From: Thiobacillus denitrificans
Lineage (GTDB): Bacteria > Pseudomonadota > Gammaproteobacteria > Burkholderiales > Thiobacillaceae
Assembly: GCF_001530125.1 (NCBI RefSeq)
Contig: NZ_LDUG01000021.1
Location: 1 to 64,000 of the forward strand
Length of the DNA: 64,000 bases
Direction of reading: 5' to 3'
Numbering within the stretch: position 1 is the first letter of the stretch; the number at the start of each line of letters is the position of its first letter. Positions 16,835-25,850 of this stretch are shown piece after piece. The translations under genes and the position numbers were made by a program. The notes beneath the pieces were generated by a model. That model saw nothing but the letters and a program-made list of their open reading frames with translations. It had not been told where the DNA came from and ran no database searches.

Positions 16835-19800
16835 ATGAGCCACTTCCTTGATCGACTGACCTTCTTCAAGAAGACCGTCGCCGAGTTTTCCAACGGCCAC
16901 GGCGCCGTCACCAACGAAGACCGCAGCTGGGAAAACGCCTACCGCAGCCGCTGGCAGACCGACAAGATCGTGCGTTCCACCCACGGCGTGAACTGCACCG
17001 GGTCGTGCAGCTGGAAAATCTTCGTCAAGAACGGTCTGATCACCTGGGAAATCCAGCAGACCGACTACCCGCGCACCCGCCCCGACCTGCCCAACCACGA
17101 ACCGCGCGGCTGCCCGCGCGGCGCCAGCTACTCCTGGTACGTGTATTCGGCGCAGCGCGTGAAATACCCGCTGATCCGCGGCCGCCTGATGGAAATGTGG
17201 CGCGAGGCGAGGAAGACGATGGACCCGGTGGAAGCCTGGAAATCGGTCAGCCAGGATCCGGAGAAAGCCAAGCGCTACAAGTCGGTGCGCGGCCTGGGTG
17301 GCTTCGTGCGCGCCAAGTGGGACGAGGTGACGGAAATGATCGCCGCCGCCAACGTTTTCACCATCAAGGAATTCGGCCCGGATCGCGTCGCCGGCTTCTC
17401 GCCGATTCCCGCCATGTCGATGGTGAGCTACGCCGCCGGCTCGCGTTACCTGTCGCTGATCGGCGGCACGCCGCTGTCGTTCTACGACTGGTACTGCGAC
17501 CTGCCGCCGGCCAGCCCGCAGGTGTGGGGCGAGCAGACCGACGTGCCGGAATCGGCCGACTGGTACAACTCGACCTACCTGATGGTGTGGGGCTCCAATG
17601 TGCCGCAGACCCGCACCCCCGACGCCCACTTCTACACCGAGGTTCGGTACAAGGGCACCAAGACCGTGGCGGTTTCGTCGGATTACGGCGAGATGGTCAA
17701 GTTCGGCGACATCTGGCTGGCCCCAAAACAAGGCACCGACGCCGCGCTGGCGCTGGCCATGGGCCACGTCATCCTGTCCGAATTCCACGTCAAGAACCGC
17801 AGCGAATACTTCGATTCCTATTGCCGCCAGTACAACGACATGCCGATGCTGGTGATGCTGAAGGAACACGAGGGCACGCTGATCGCCGACCGTTACCTGC
17901 GCGCCTCCGACCTCAGCGGCAACATGGGCCAGGACAACAACCCCGAATGGAAGACGGTGCTGTACGACGAAAACACCGGCTACCTGGTGGCACCCAACGG
18001 GTCCATTGGATTCAGGTGGGGCCAGTCCGGCGCGTGGAACCTCGAAATGCGCGACGGCTATTCGAACAAGGAAGTGAAGCCGCAGCTCACGCTGCTGGGC
18101 AGCCATGACGAAGTCGTCGAGGTGGCGCTGCCCTACTTCGGTGGCGATCATCAAGAACTGCTGGCGCGCAACCTGCCGGTGAAGGTGATCAACGTGGGGG
18201 GCCGTGACGTGCGCATCGCCACCGTCTACGACCTGACGCTGGCCAACTACGGCGTCGACCGCGGCCTCGGCGGACCGAACCTGCCCACCAGCTACGACGA
18301 CGACGTGCCCTATACCCCGGCCTGGGCCGAGAAGCACTGCGGGGTGCCGCGCGCCGACATCATCACGGTGGCGCGCGAGTTCGCCGACAACGCCGACAAG
18401 ACCCACGGCAAGTCCATGGTCATCCTCGGCGCGGCGTTGAACCACTGGTACCACAACGACATGATTTACCGCGGCATCATCAACATGCTGATGATGTGCG
18501 GCTGCATCGGCCAGTCGGGCGGCGGCTGGGCGCACTACGTCGGGCAGGAAAAACTGCGGCCGCAGACCGGCTGGGCGCCGCTGGCGTTCGGCCTCGACTG
18601 GCACCGGCCGTCGCGGCAGATGAACGGCACCTCGTACTTCTATGCCCACACCAGCCAGTGGCGCCACGAGAAGCTGGCGGCGTCCGAGATCCTCTCGCCC
18701 ACCGCGAACAAGAACCTGGGCGACTACCGGCTGATCGACTTCAATGTGCGCGCCGAGCGCATGGGCTGGCTGCCGTCCGCGCCGCAACTGGAAACCAATC
18801 CGCTGGAAATCACCAAGGCCGCCGATGCTGCAGGCATCGATCCGGTCAAGTATGCGGTCGAGCAGATCAAGAGCGGCGCGCTCAAATTTTCCTGCGAAGA
18901 TCCGGACAACCCGAAGAACTTCCCGCGTAATTTATTTGTGTGGCGCTCGAACCTGCTGGGTTCGTCCGGCAAGGGCCACGAGTATTTTCTGAAGTACCTG
19001 CTCGGAACCCAGAACGCGGTGCTGGGGCCGGACCTCGGCGAACTGGGCGAAGCCAAGCCGAAGGAAGTGGTGTGGCATGACAAGGGCGCCGAAGGCAAGC
19101 TCGACCTGCTGGTGACGCTCGACTTCCGCATGTCCACCACCTGTCTGTATTCCGACATCGTGCTGCCGTCATGCACCTGGTACGAGAAGGACGACCTCAA
19201 CACCTCGGACATGCACCCCTTCATCCATCCCCTGTCCGAAGCAGTGCAGCCGCTGTGGGAATCGAAGTCCGACTGGGATATCTACAAGACCATCGCGAAG
19301 AAGTTCTCCGAACTCGCGGCCACCCATCTGGGCACCCAGAAGGATCTGGTGCTCACCCCGCTGATGCACGACACGCCGTCCGAACTGGGTCAGAGCATGG
19401 CGGTGCGCGACTGGAAAAAGGGCGAGGTCGATGCCATCCCCGGCAAGACCATGCCGAACATGACGGTGGTGACGCGTGACTACGGCGACACCTACAAGAA
19501 GTTCACTTCGCTGGGGCCGCTGCTGACCAAGATCGGCAACGGCGGCAAGGGCATCAGCTGGAACACGGAAGATGAGGTCCATCAGCTGGGCGAACTGAAC
19601 TACACCGTCACCGAAGACGGCATCAGCCAAGGCTTGCCGAAGATCGAGTCGGCCATCGACGCCTGCGAGGTCATTCTCATGCTGGCGCCGGAAACCAATG
19701 GCCAGGTCGCGGTGAAGGCCTGGGAAGCGCTGTCGAAGATCACCGGCCGCGACCATACCCATCTGGCCCGCCCGCGCGAGGACGACAAGATCCGCTTCCG

Positions 19801-20533
19801 CGACGTCGTCGCGCAGCCGAGGAAGATTATTTCCTCGCCCACCTGGTCCGGGCTGGAATCGGAGCATGTGTCGTACAACGCCGGCTACACCAACGTCCAC
19901 GAGCTGATCCCATGGCGCACCCTCACCGGCCGCCAGCAGTTCTACCAGGATCACCAGTGGATGCTGGATTTCGGCGAGGGCCTGTGCGTGTACAAGCCGC
20001 CGGTCGACACCAAGACGATTGCACCGATGCTGGGCAAGAAGCCCAACGGCAACCACGAGCTGGTGCTCAACTGGATCACCCCGCACCAGAAGTGGGGCAT
20101 CCACAGCACCTACACCGACAACCTGCGCATGCTGACGCTGTCGCGCGGCGGCCCCCACGTCTGGGTGTCCGAGCCGGAGGCAAAGGAAGCCGGGCTGGTC
20201 GACAACGACTGGGTCGAGGTGTTCAACGTCAACGGCACGCTGACGGCGCGCGTGGTGGTCAGCCAGCGGGTGCCCAAGGGCATGTGCCTGATGTATCACG
20301 CTCAGGAAAAGATCATCAACGTGCCGGGCGCGGAGGTGAGCGGCTTCCGCGGCGGCATCCACAACTCGGTGACGCGCACCATCACCAAGCCGACCCACAT
20401 GATCGGCGGCTACGCGCATCTGGCTTACGGCTTCAACTACTACGGCACGGTCGGCTCCAATCGCGATGAATATGTGATCGTGCGCAAGATGAAGAAGGTG
20501 GACTGGATGGAAGGTCCGCTGGTCGAGCGCTGA
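16835..20533 (+). CDS. narG: Respiratory nitrate reductase alpha subunit NarG
   Basis: Catalytic subunit that reduces nitrate to nitrite on the cytoplasmic side, 1232 aa. The N-terminal FS0 [4Fe-4S] site uses the His-ligand motif HGVNCTGSC (His50, Cys54, Cys58) and a later Cys in EPRGCPRG. Molybdopterin guanine dinucleotide binding regions such as YNSTYLMVWGSN and the C-terminal HAQEKIINVPG are present, and the length matches the family. There is no twin-arginine export signal, consistent with the cytoplasmic type. The ribosome binding site AAAGGAG precedes the ATG. Confidence 0.98.
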   Translation: MSHFLDRLTFFKKTVAEFSNGHGAVTNEDRSWENAYRSRWQTDKIVRSTHGVNCTGSCSWKIFVKNGLITWEIQQTDYPRTRPDLPNHEPRGCPRGASYSWYVYSAQRVKYPLIRGRLMEMWREARKTMDPVEAWKSVSQDPEKAKRYKSVRGLGGFVRAKWDEVTEMIAAANVFTIKEFGPDRVAGFSPIPAMSMVSYAAGSRYLSLIGGTPLSFYDWYCDLPPASPQVWGEQTDVPESADWYNSTYLMVWGSNVPQTRTPDAHFYTEVRYKGTKTVAVSSDYGEMVKFGDIWLAPKQGTDAALALAMGHVILSEFHVKNRSEYFDSYCRQYNDMPMLVMLKEHEGTLIADRYLRASDLSGNMGQDNNPEWKTVLYDENTGYLVAPNGSIGFRWGQSGAWNLEMRDGYSNKEVKPQLTLLGSHDEVVEVALPYFGGDHQELLARNLPVKVINVGGRDVRIATVYDLTLANYGVDRGLGGPNLPTSYDDDVPYTPAWAEKHCGVPRADIITVAREFADNADKTHGKSMVILGAALNHWYHNDMIYRGIINMLMMCGCIGQSGGGWAHYVGQEKLRPQTGWAPLAFGLDWHRPSRQMNGTSYFYAHTSQWRHEKLAASEILSPTANKNLGDYRLIDFNVRAERMGWLPSAPQLETNPLEITKAADAAGIDPVKYAVEQIKSGALKFSCEDPDNPKNFPRNLFVWRSNLLGSSGKGHEYFLKYLLGTQNAVLGPDLGELGEAKPKEVVWHDKGAEGKLDLLVTLDFRMSTTCLYSDIVLPSCTWYEKDDLNTSDMHPFIHPLSEAVQPLWESKSDWDIYKTIAKKFSELAATHLGTQKDLVLTPLMHDTPSELGQSMAVRDWKKGEVDAIPGKTMPNMTVVTRDYGDTYKKFTSLGPLLTKIGNGGKGISWNTEDEVHQLGELNYTVTEDGISQGLPKIESAIDACEVILMLAPETNGQVAVKAWEALSKITGRDHTHLARPREDDKIRFRDVVAQPRKIISSPTWSGLESEHVSYNAGYTNVHELIPWRTLTGRQQFYQDHQWMLDFGEGLCVYKPPVDTKTIAPMLGKKPNGNHELVLNWITPHQKWGIHSTYTDNLRMLTLSRGGPHVWVSEPEAKEAGLVDNDWVEVFNVNGTLTARVVVSQRVPKGMCLMYHAQEKIINVPGAEVSGFRGGIHNSVTRTITKPTHMIGGYAHLAYGFNYYGTVGSNRDEYVIVRKMKKVDWMEGPLVER

Positions 20534-20542
20534 AATGCATTA

Positions 20543-20647
20543 ACCACAGAGGCACAGAGATATGCCCCGCAGGGGCGGTATCCCTCGGGACACAGAGGAA
20601 AACAAAAAAACTCAGGGGGGTTCTCCGTGCCTCTGTGTCTCTGTGGT
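20543..20647. repeat. Dispersed palindromic repeat, family A (copy 1), narG-narH gap
   Basis: Outer arms ACCACAGAGGCACAGAGA (20543-20560) and CTCTGTGTCTCTGTGGT (20631-20647) are inverted. The interior has a second small hairpin GCCCCGCAGGGGC and a partial arm CACAGAGG at 20591. The same outer sequence occurs at 23055-23152 and 49475-49872. The repeat ends 31 nt before the narH ATG. Confidence 0.85.
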
Positions 20648-20678
20648 GAAAGATTTTAAGGTTTATAGGAGTCACAAC

Positions 20679-22223
20679 ATGAAAGTGCGTGCGCAAATTG
20701 CCATGGTGCTGAACCTCGACAAGTGCATCGGCTGCCATACCTGCTCGATCACGTGCAAGAACGTGTGGACCTCGCGCGAAGGCATGGAATACGCGTGGTT
20801 CAACAACGTCGAAACGAAGCCCGGCATCGGCTATCCCAAGCAGTGGGAAAACCAGGACATCTGGAACGGCGGCTGGAAGCTCAAGGGCGACGGCAAGTTA
20901 GAGCCGCGCCAGGGCAGCCGCCTGAAAATCCTCGCCAACATCTTCGGCAACCCCAACCTGCCGGAGATCGACGACTACTACGAGCCCTTTACCTACGACT
21001 ACCAGCACCTGCAGAAGGCGCCGCTGTCCGAGACACCGCCCACCGCGCGCCCCATCTCCGCCATCACCGGCAAGAAGATGGACAAGATCAACTGGGGCCC
21101 CAACTGGGAAGACGATCTCGGCGGCGAGTTTTCCTCGCGCGGCCGCGACAAGAACTTCGACAACGTGCAGAAGGAAATGCACTCGACGTTTGAAAACACC
21201 TTCATGATGTATTTGCCGCGGCTGTGCGAACACTGCCTCAACCCGACCTGCGTCGCCTCCTGCCCCTCGGGCTCGATCTACAAGCGCGAAGAGGACGGCA
21301 TCGTGCTGGTCGACCAGGACAAGTGCCGCGGCTGGCGCATGTGCATCTCCGGCTGCCCCTACAAGAAGATCTATTTCAACTGGAAGTCCGGCAAGGCCGA
21401 GAAGTGCATCTTCTGCTACCCGCGCATCGAGGCGGGCCAGCCCACCGTGTGCTCGGAGTCCTGCGTCGGCCGCATCCGCTACCTCGGCGTGATCCTGTAT
21501 GACGCCGACCGCATCGAGGAAGCCGCCAGCGTGGTGGATGAGAAGGAACTCTATGAAGCGCAACTGAAGATATTCCTCGACCCCAACGACCCTGAAGTCA
21601 TCGCCGCCGCGCGCGCCGAAGGCGTCCCGGAGGCCTGGCTCGACGCCGCGGTGGCGTCGCCGGTATACAAGATGGCCATCGACTGGAAGATCGCCTTCCC
21701 GCTGCACCCGGAATACCGCACCCTGCCGATGGTGTGGTACGTGCCGCCGCTCTCGCCCATCCAGTCGGCCGCCGAATCCGGCAAGATGGGGATGAACGGC
21801 ATCATTCCCGATACAAAGTCGCTGCGCATCCCGATCACCTATCTCGCCAACCTGCTCACCGGCGGCAAGGAAAAGCCGATCGTCACCGCGCTCGACCGCC
21901 TGCTGGCGATGCGCGCCTACATGCGCGGCAAATCGGTGGAAGGCATCCCCAACACCGCCGCGCTCGACCAGGTGGGGCTGACCTCCGCGCAGGCCGACGA
22001 GATGTACCGCTACCTCGCGATTGCCAACTACGAGGACCGTTTCGTGATTCCCACGACGCACCGCGAAGAGGCCCTCAACACCTTCGAGGAAAAGTCGAGT
22101 TGCGGCTTCACCTTCGGCAACGGCTGCTCGGACGGCGTCTCCAAACCGAGCCTGTTCGGCAACCGCAAAAATTCGGTGCCGGTCGATCTGTCGCAGCTGC
22201 ACGCCAAGAAGAAAACCGGTTAA
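20679..22223 (+). CDS. narH: Respiratory nitrate reductase beta subunit NarH
   Basis: Electron-transfer subunit with four iron-sulfur clusters, 514 aa. The first motif is CIGCHTCSITCKNVW at residues 16-30; CEHCLNPTCVASCPSG and CRGWRMCISGCPYKK follow. In the latter, Trp replaces a Cys, as expected for the [3Fe-4S] cluster. CIFCYPRIEAGQPTVC completes the set. The ATG at 20679 is chosen because MKVRAQIAMVLNLDKCIGCH is the conserved start and ATAGGAG lies in front. An open frame extends upstream into the repeat but is not coding. Confidence 0.97.
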   Translation: MKVRAQIAMVLNLDKCIGCHTCSITCKNVWTSREGMEYAWFNNVETKPGIGYPKQWENQDIWNGGWKLKGDGKLEPRQGSRLKILANIFGNPNLPEIDDYYEPFTYDYQHLQKAPLSETPPTARPISAITGKKMDKINWGPNWEDDLGGEFSSRGRDKNFDNVQKEMHSTFENTFMMYLPRLCEHCLNPTCVASCPSGSIYKREEDGIVLVDQDKCRGWRMCISGCPYKKIYFNWKSGKAEKCIFCYPRIEAGQPTVCSESCVGRIRYLGVILYDADRIEEAASVVDEKELYEAQLKIFLDPNDPEVIAAARAEGVPEAWLDAAVASPVYKMAIDWKIAFPLHPEYRTLPMVWYVPPLSPIQSAAESGKMGMNGIIPDTKSLRIPITYLANLLTGGKEKPIVTALDRLLAMRAYMRGKSVEGIPNTAALDQVGLTSAQADEMYRYLAIANYEDRFVIPTTHREEALNTFEEKSSCGFTFGNGCSDGVSKPSLFGNRKNSVPVDLSQLHAKKKTG

Positions 22224-22246
22224 GAACATGCTCAATCACGCTGCAC

Positions 22247-22335
22247 CGTCATTGCGAGCAACGCGAAGCGATCCAGGATGCCAGCAGCATCAACGGACTC
22301 TGGATCGCCACGGCTCTGCGAGCCTCGCGATGACG
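22247..22335. repeat. Dispersed palindromic repeat, family B (copy 1), narH-narJ gap
   Basis: Begins CGTCATTGCGAG (22247-22258) and ends CTCGCGATGACG (22324-22335), with an inner GATCCAGG/CTCTGGATC pair. This is the widespread CATTGCGAGC...AATCCA type of interspersed hairpin. Two more copies lie at 33373-33460 and 33500-33587. Confidence 0.85.
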
Positions 22336-22368
22336 GCTTGCCCAACCTTTGAATAAGGAAACGATCCG

Positions 22369-23034
22369 ATGAAAACCTTCAAAGTGATTTCCCTGCTGCT
22401 GTGCTACCCCGAGTCGGACTGGCTGGCGGCCTTGCCTGACCTCAAAGAGGCGCTGGCGTCGGAGGCCGACGTCAACGGCGATGCCGCTGCCCACATGGCG
22501 CCGCTGTTCGCGCAGCTGCGGGACACCAGCCTGATCGCACTGCAGGAAAACTACGTCGCTACCTTCGACCGCAACCCCTCGCACTCACTGCACCTGTTCG
22601 AGCACATCCACGGCGAATCGCGCGACCGCGGCTCGGCGATGATCGACCTGCTGAACGAGTACTGGAAGCACGACTTCGACGCCAGTGCCTCGGAACTGCC
22701 GGACTACGTGCCGCTGTTCCTCGAGTTCCTGTCGCTGCTGCCGACCGACGAGGCCCTCGAACTGCTCGGCGACGCCGTGCACGTGCTCGCCACCATCGGC
22801 CGCAAGCTCGACGCCAACGGCAGCCCCTATGCCACCGCCTTCCAGGTGCTGGAAGCGCTGTCGCCGGTGGCGGCGCAGGAACTGGCCGAGCCGCCGGTGC
22901 GCGACATGGACGAGGCGATGGAGATGTTCGGCCCGTCGGTCGACGGCGTCGAGCCTTTGATGAATCCCGGCGCGCAGGTGTCGGTGGTGCAGATGCCGGC
23001 CTCGCGCCGCCAGGCCCCCACTGCAGCGCAATGA
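22369..23034 (+). CDS. narJ: Nitrate reductase assembly chaperone NarJ
   Basis: A 221-aa TorD/NarJ-family chaperone that binds apo-NarG and helps cofactor insertion and membrane docking. The core is all-helical, with the characteristic segments LLLCYPESDW near the start, FEHIHGESRDRGSAMIDLL, and DYVPLFLEFLSLLP. It lies 33 nt downstream of a family B repeat and 148 nt before narI. Confidence 0.95.
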   Translation: MKTFKVISLLLCYPESDWLAALPDLKEALASEADVNGDAAAHMAPLFAQLRDTSLIALQENYVATFDRNPSHSLHLFEHIHGESRDRGSAMIDLLNEYWKHDFDASASELPDYVPLFLEFLSLLPTDEALELLGDAVHVLATIGRKLDANGSPYATAFQVLEALSPVAAQELAEPPVRDMDEAMEMFGPSVDGVEPLMNPGAQVSVVQMPASRRQAPTAAQ

Positions 23035-23054
23035 TTAATCATGAAAACCGTTGA

Positions 23055-23152
23055 ACCACAGAGGCACAGAGACACAGAGAAAAAGTCAATTATTACGACA
23101 CACTGCTCTCTTCGATCGAACGGGTTTCTCTGTGTCTCTGTGCCTCTGTGGT
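23055..23152. repeat. Dispersed palindromic repeat, family A (copy 2), narJ-narI gap
   Basis: The cleanest copy: a perfect 28-bp inverted repeat (23055-23082 and 23125-23152; arm starts ACCACAGAGGCACAGAGACA) around a 42-nt unrelated centre. The right arm ends 30 nt before the narI ATG. The narI ribosome binding site lies outside the repeat. Confidence 0.9.
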
Positions 23153-23182
23153 GAAGAATTTAGGTTAAAGGAGTATCTGAAA

Positions 23183-23866
23183 ATGTCCTACTCGCAAACT
23201 TTCCTGTTCGGGATCTATCCCTACATCGCCCTGACGGTATTCCTGCTGGGCAGCCTGATCCGCTTCGACCGCGAGCAGTACACGTGGAAGAGCGACTCGT
23301 CGCAGATGCTCAAGCGCGGCCAGCTCAGGCTGGGCAGCAACCTGTTCCACATCGGGGTGCTGTTTCTGTTCTTCGGTCATTTGTTCGGCATACTGACGCC
23401 GCACTTCATCTACGAGCCCTTCCTCAGCTCGGGCGACAAGCAGATCCTCGCCATGGTCACGGGCGGCATCGCGGGCGTACTGGCCTTCATCGGCCTCACG
23501 CTGCTGCTGCACCGCAGGCTGACCGAGCCGCGCATCCGCATCACCTCGAAGCCCAGCGACATCCTGATCCTGCTGCTGCTGTGGCTGCAGCTGCTGCTCG
23601 GCCTGGCGACCATCCCGCTGTCGGCGCAGCACCTCGACGGCAGCATGATGATCCGCCTGGCCGAATGGGCGCAGCGCATCGTCACCTTCCGCGGCGGCGC
23701 GGTCGAATTACTGGCAGGCGCAGGCTGGATTTTCAAGACGCACCTGTTCCTCGGCATGACGATCTTCCTCGTCTTTCCATTCACCCGTCTGGTGCATGTG
23801 TGGAGCGGCTTTGCCGCAGTGACCTACGTGGTACGTGCCTGGCAGCTGGTGCGTCCGCGCGGCTGA
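23183..23866 (+). CDS. narI: Respiratory nitrate reductase gamma subunit NarI
   Basis: Dihaem cytochrome b membrane anchor that oxidises quinol and passes electrons to NarH, 227 aa with five predicted helices. Four His at residues 56, 66, 187 and 205 match the haem-ligand positions of the E. coli subunit exactly. The ATG at 23183 (MSYSQTFLFGIYPYIALT) has AAAGGAG upstream; an open frame continues into the repeat but does not encode family sequence. Confidence 0.96.
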   Translation: MSYSQTFLFGIYPYIALTVFLLGSLIRFDREQYTWKSDSSQMLKRGQLRLGSNLFHIGVLFLFFGHLFGILTPHFIYEPFLSSGDKQILAMVTGGIAGVLAFIGLTLLLHRRLTEPRIRITSKPSDILILLLLWLQLLLGLATIPLSAQHLDGSMMIRLAEWAQRIVTFRGGAVELLAGAGWIFKTHLFLGMTIFLVFPFTRLVHVWSGFAAVTYVVRAWQLVRPRG

Positions 23867-23891
23867 CCCAAACTGATCAAAGGAGACTGAA

Positions 23892-25439
23892 ATGACTCAT
23901 GTTGTCATCCTGGGTGCCGGCATCGCGGGTGTATCCGCCGCCTACGCACTGAAAGCCAAACTGGGCCCGCGCGACGAAGTGACCGTGGTCTCGGACAAGC
24001 CCTACTTCCACTTCGTGCCGTCGAATCCGTGGGTCGCCATGGGTTGGCGCGAGCGGTCCGACATCGCCTTCCCGATTGGGCCCTATCTCGAATCGCGCGG
24101 CATCAAGTTCATCCACAGCGCGGTCAAGCGCATCCAGCCAGACGTTATCCAGGTCGACCTGGAAAACGGTGACGTGCTGTTCTACGACTATCTTCTGATC
24201 GCCACCGGCGTGACCGGCATGACCGATGAGATTCCCGGCCTCGCCGAGCACACTCATTCGGTGATTCACGTTGACCAGGCCGAGCGCGCCCTGGCGGCGT
24301 ATCGCGAGTTTGTGCGCCATCCAGGCCCCATCGTGGTGGGCGCGGCGCCAGGCGCCAGCGTACTGGGGCCGCTCTACGAATACGCCTTCCTGGTCGACGC
24401 CGACCTCAAGCGGCGCAACATCCGCGAGCGGGTGCCGATCACCCTGGTGACCCCGGAACCCTGGCCCGGCCACCTCGGCCTCGGCGGCGAAGGCGCCAGC
24501 CGCGGCGCCGTGACCGCCGCATTGATGGATACCAAAATCAGCGTGATCTGCAATGCCCGCACGCTGCGCATCAACAAGGACACCATCGAGGTAGTCGAGC
24601 TCGACGCCGCCGGCAACGAAAAGCAGACCCATACCCTGCCCTATGCTTATTCGGTGTACTGGCCGGCCTTCGGCGGCGTGCCGGGGGTGCGCAACTCGCC
24701 CGGGCTGGTCAACGAGCGCGGGCTGGTGGTGGTGGACGAGTATCTGCGTAACCCCGACTACCCCAATGTGTTCGCCCTCGGCGCCTGCGTGTCGCAGCCG
24801 CCGGTGGAAAAAACGCCGGTGCCGGTGGGCGCGCCCGACTCGGTGTATTCGATCCAGAAGGCCGGCGAGATCGTGGTGCAGAACATCCTCGCCCAGCTCG
24901 GCGATGCGCCGCTGGTGAGCCACGTGCCGCAACGCGCCAAGTGGCTGACCGACATGGGCAATACCGGTGCCGCCTATCTGTCGGAACCGCAGGTGCCGCT
25001 GCGCGACATCAACTGGATGCGCCAGGGCCGCTGGGTGCACCAGGCCAAGGTCGATTTCGAAAAGTACTTCGTCAACAAGATCCGCCTGCAGCCTGCGGAC
25101 CAGGCCCCCTCGGCGGCCTCCCGGATTGCCGGCGTGATGAGCCGGCTGCTGGCGGAACCGGGCGGCACGCCTGCGCCAGTGACCGTATCCGGCGGCGGCA
25201 AGCCACTGGAAATCCGCCTGCCGCAGGATCCCTGCATCGAACTGCGGGCGCTCGCCAAATCGCTGGGACGCGAGCCCAACGCGCTGGCGGCCGAGTTGCT
25301 GGCCGCCGCGGTGTCCGACGCCAAGTTATATCTGAACGAAGACGGGGTCGAGGCGATGGCGCGCTCGCGACGCGAACTGCTGGTGGAAGACCTGCCGGAG
25401 CGCCAGCCTGGAGTCGAGTTCCACGGCGGCGGCACCTGA
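23892..25439 (+). CDS. SQR/FCC-like FAD oxidoreductase with a C-terminal extension
   Basis: A 515-aa flavoprotein of the sulfide:quinone oxidoreductase/flavocytochrome c family. The FAD-binding Rossmann motif VILGAGIAGVSAAYAL is at the start, and YDYLLIATG and FALGACVSQPP mark the second half. Sulfide-oxidising relatives normally have a pair of redox Cys. Here the second is present in GACVSQPP, but the first position, usually Cys in an A-S-C-F/Y context, is Val in GASVLGPLYEYAF. A C-terminal segment of about 85 residues (from SGGGKPLEIRLPQDPC) looks like a separate small helical domain. It is 25 nt after narI and 48 nt before a DsrC-like gene. Its substrate is unknown; sulfide oxidation should not be assumed. 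Confidence 0.75.
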   Translation: MTHVVILGAGIAGVSAAYALKAKLGPRDEVTVVSDKPYFHFVPSNPWVAMGWRERSDIAFPIGPYLESRGIKFIHSAVKRIQPDVIQVDLENGDVLFYDYLLIATGVTGMTDEIPGLAEHTHSVIHVDQAERALAAYREFVRHPGPIVVGAAPGASVLGPLYEYAFLVDADLKRRNIRERVPITLVTPEPWPGHLGLGGEGASRGAVTAALMDTKISVICNARTLRINKDTIEVVELDAAGNEKQTHTLPYAYSVYWPAFGGVPGVRNSPGLVNERGLVVVDEYLRNPDYPNVFALGACVSQPPVEKTPVPVGAPDSVYSIQKAGEIVVQNILAQLGDAPLVSHVPQRAKWLTDMGNTGAAYLSEPQVPLRDINWMRQGRWVHQAKVDFEKYFVNKIRLQPADQAPSAASRIAGVMSRLLAEPGGTPAPVTVSGGGKPLEIRLPQDPCIELRALAKSLGREPNALAAELLAAAVSDAKLYLNEDGVEAMARSRRELLVEDLPERQPGVEFHGGGT

Positions 25440-25487
25440 CCGCAATCGCCGCAAGACTTTTTTAACCGCCGCACAGGAGAACCCAGC

Positions 25488-25808
25488 ATGCGCACCGACC
25501 TGCCCGAACGCGACGCCGAAGGCTATTTGATCGACCCTGCCGACTGGAACGAGGACGTGGCCCGCGCCCTGGCCGAGGAGGAGAACATCCAGTTGAACGA
25601 CGACCACTGGGACGTCATTCGCTTCATGCGCGAGTACTACGAGGAACATCAGGTCGCGGCCGACGCGCGCTTCGTCATCAAGCATCTGGCCGAACGCATG
25701 GGCCGGGAAGCGCAGAAGAAGCTGTTCGAGCTGTTTCCCTATGGCTACGTGAAGCAGGCCTGTAAGATTGCCGGCATGCGGCGCCCGCGCGCCTGGAGCA
25801 CGGGCTGA
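25488..25808 (+). CDS. DsrC/TusE-family protein lacking the terminal Cys
   Basis: A 106-aa member of the DsrC/TusE family, recognisable from GYLIDPADWNEDVARALA, LNDDHWDVIRFMREYY and FPYGYVKQACKIAG. DsrC carries sulfur as a trisulfide between two C-terminal Cys. Here only the inner one (in KQACKIAG) remains; the penultimate Cys position is Trp in RRPRAWSTG. It therefore cannot act as a normal DsrC or TusE sulfur carrier and may be a regulatory homologue of the kind described as RspA. Its position behind the SQR-like gene and narGHJI suggests a link between sulfur status and nitrate respiration. Confidence 0.82.
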   Translation: MRTDLPERDAEGYLIDPADWNEDVARALAEEENIQLNDDHWDVIRFMREYYEEHQVAADARFVIKHLAERMGREAQKKLFELFPYGYVKQACKIAGMRRPRAWSTG

Positions 25809-25850
25809 TCGCCCGCACCCGGATACCTTGACCACAAATCAATACCAAGT

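Noticed and set aside
15096-18787. Long open frames on the minus strand opposite narK2 and narG (525 and 678 codons)
   Set aside because: They are shadows of GC-rich codons in the true genes; their composition (His, Arg, Gly, Val-rich) shows no recognisable domain and the plus-strand genes match known families throughout.
20543-20647. CRISPR-like array from the repeated CACAGAG units
   Set aside because: The units are arms of a single palindrome with no regularly spaced repeats or spacers; no cas genes are present.
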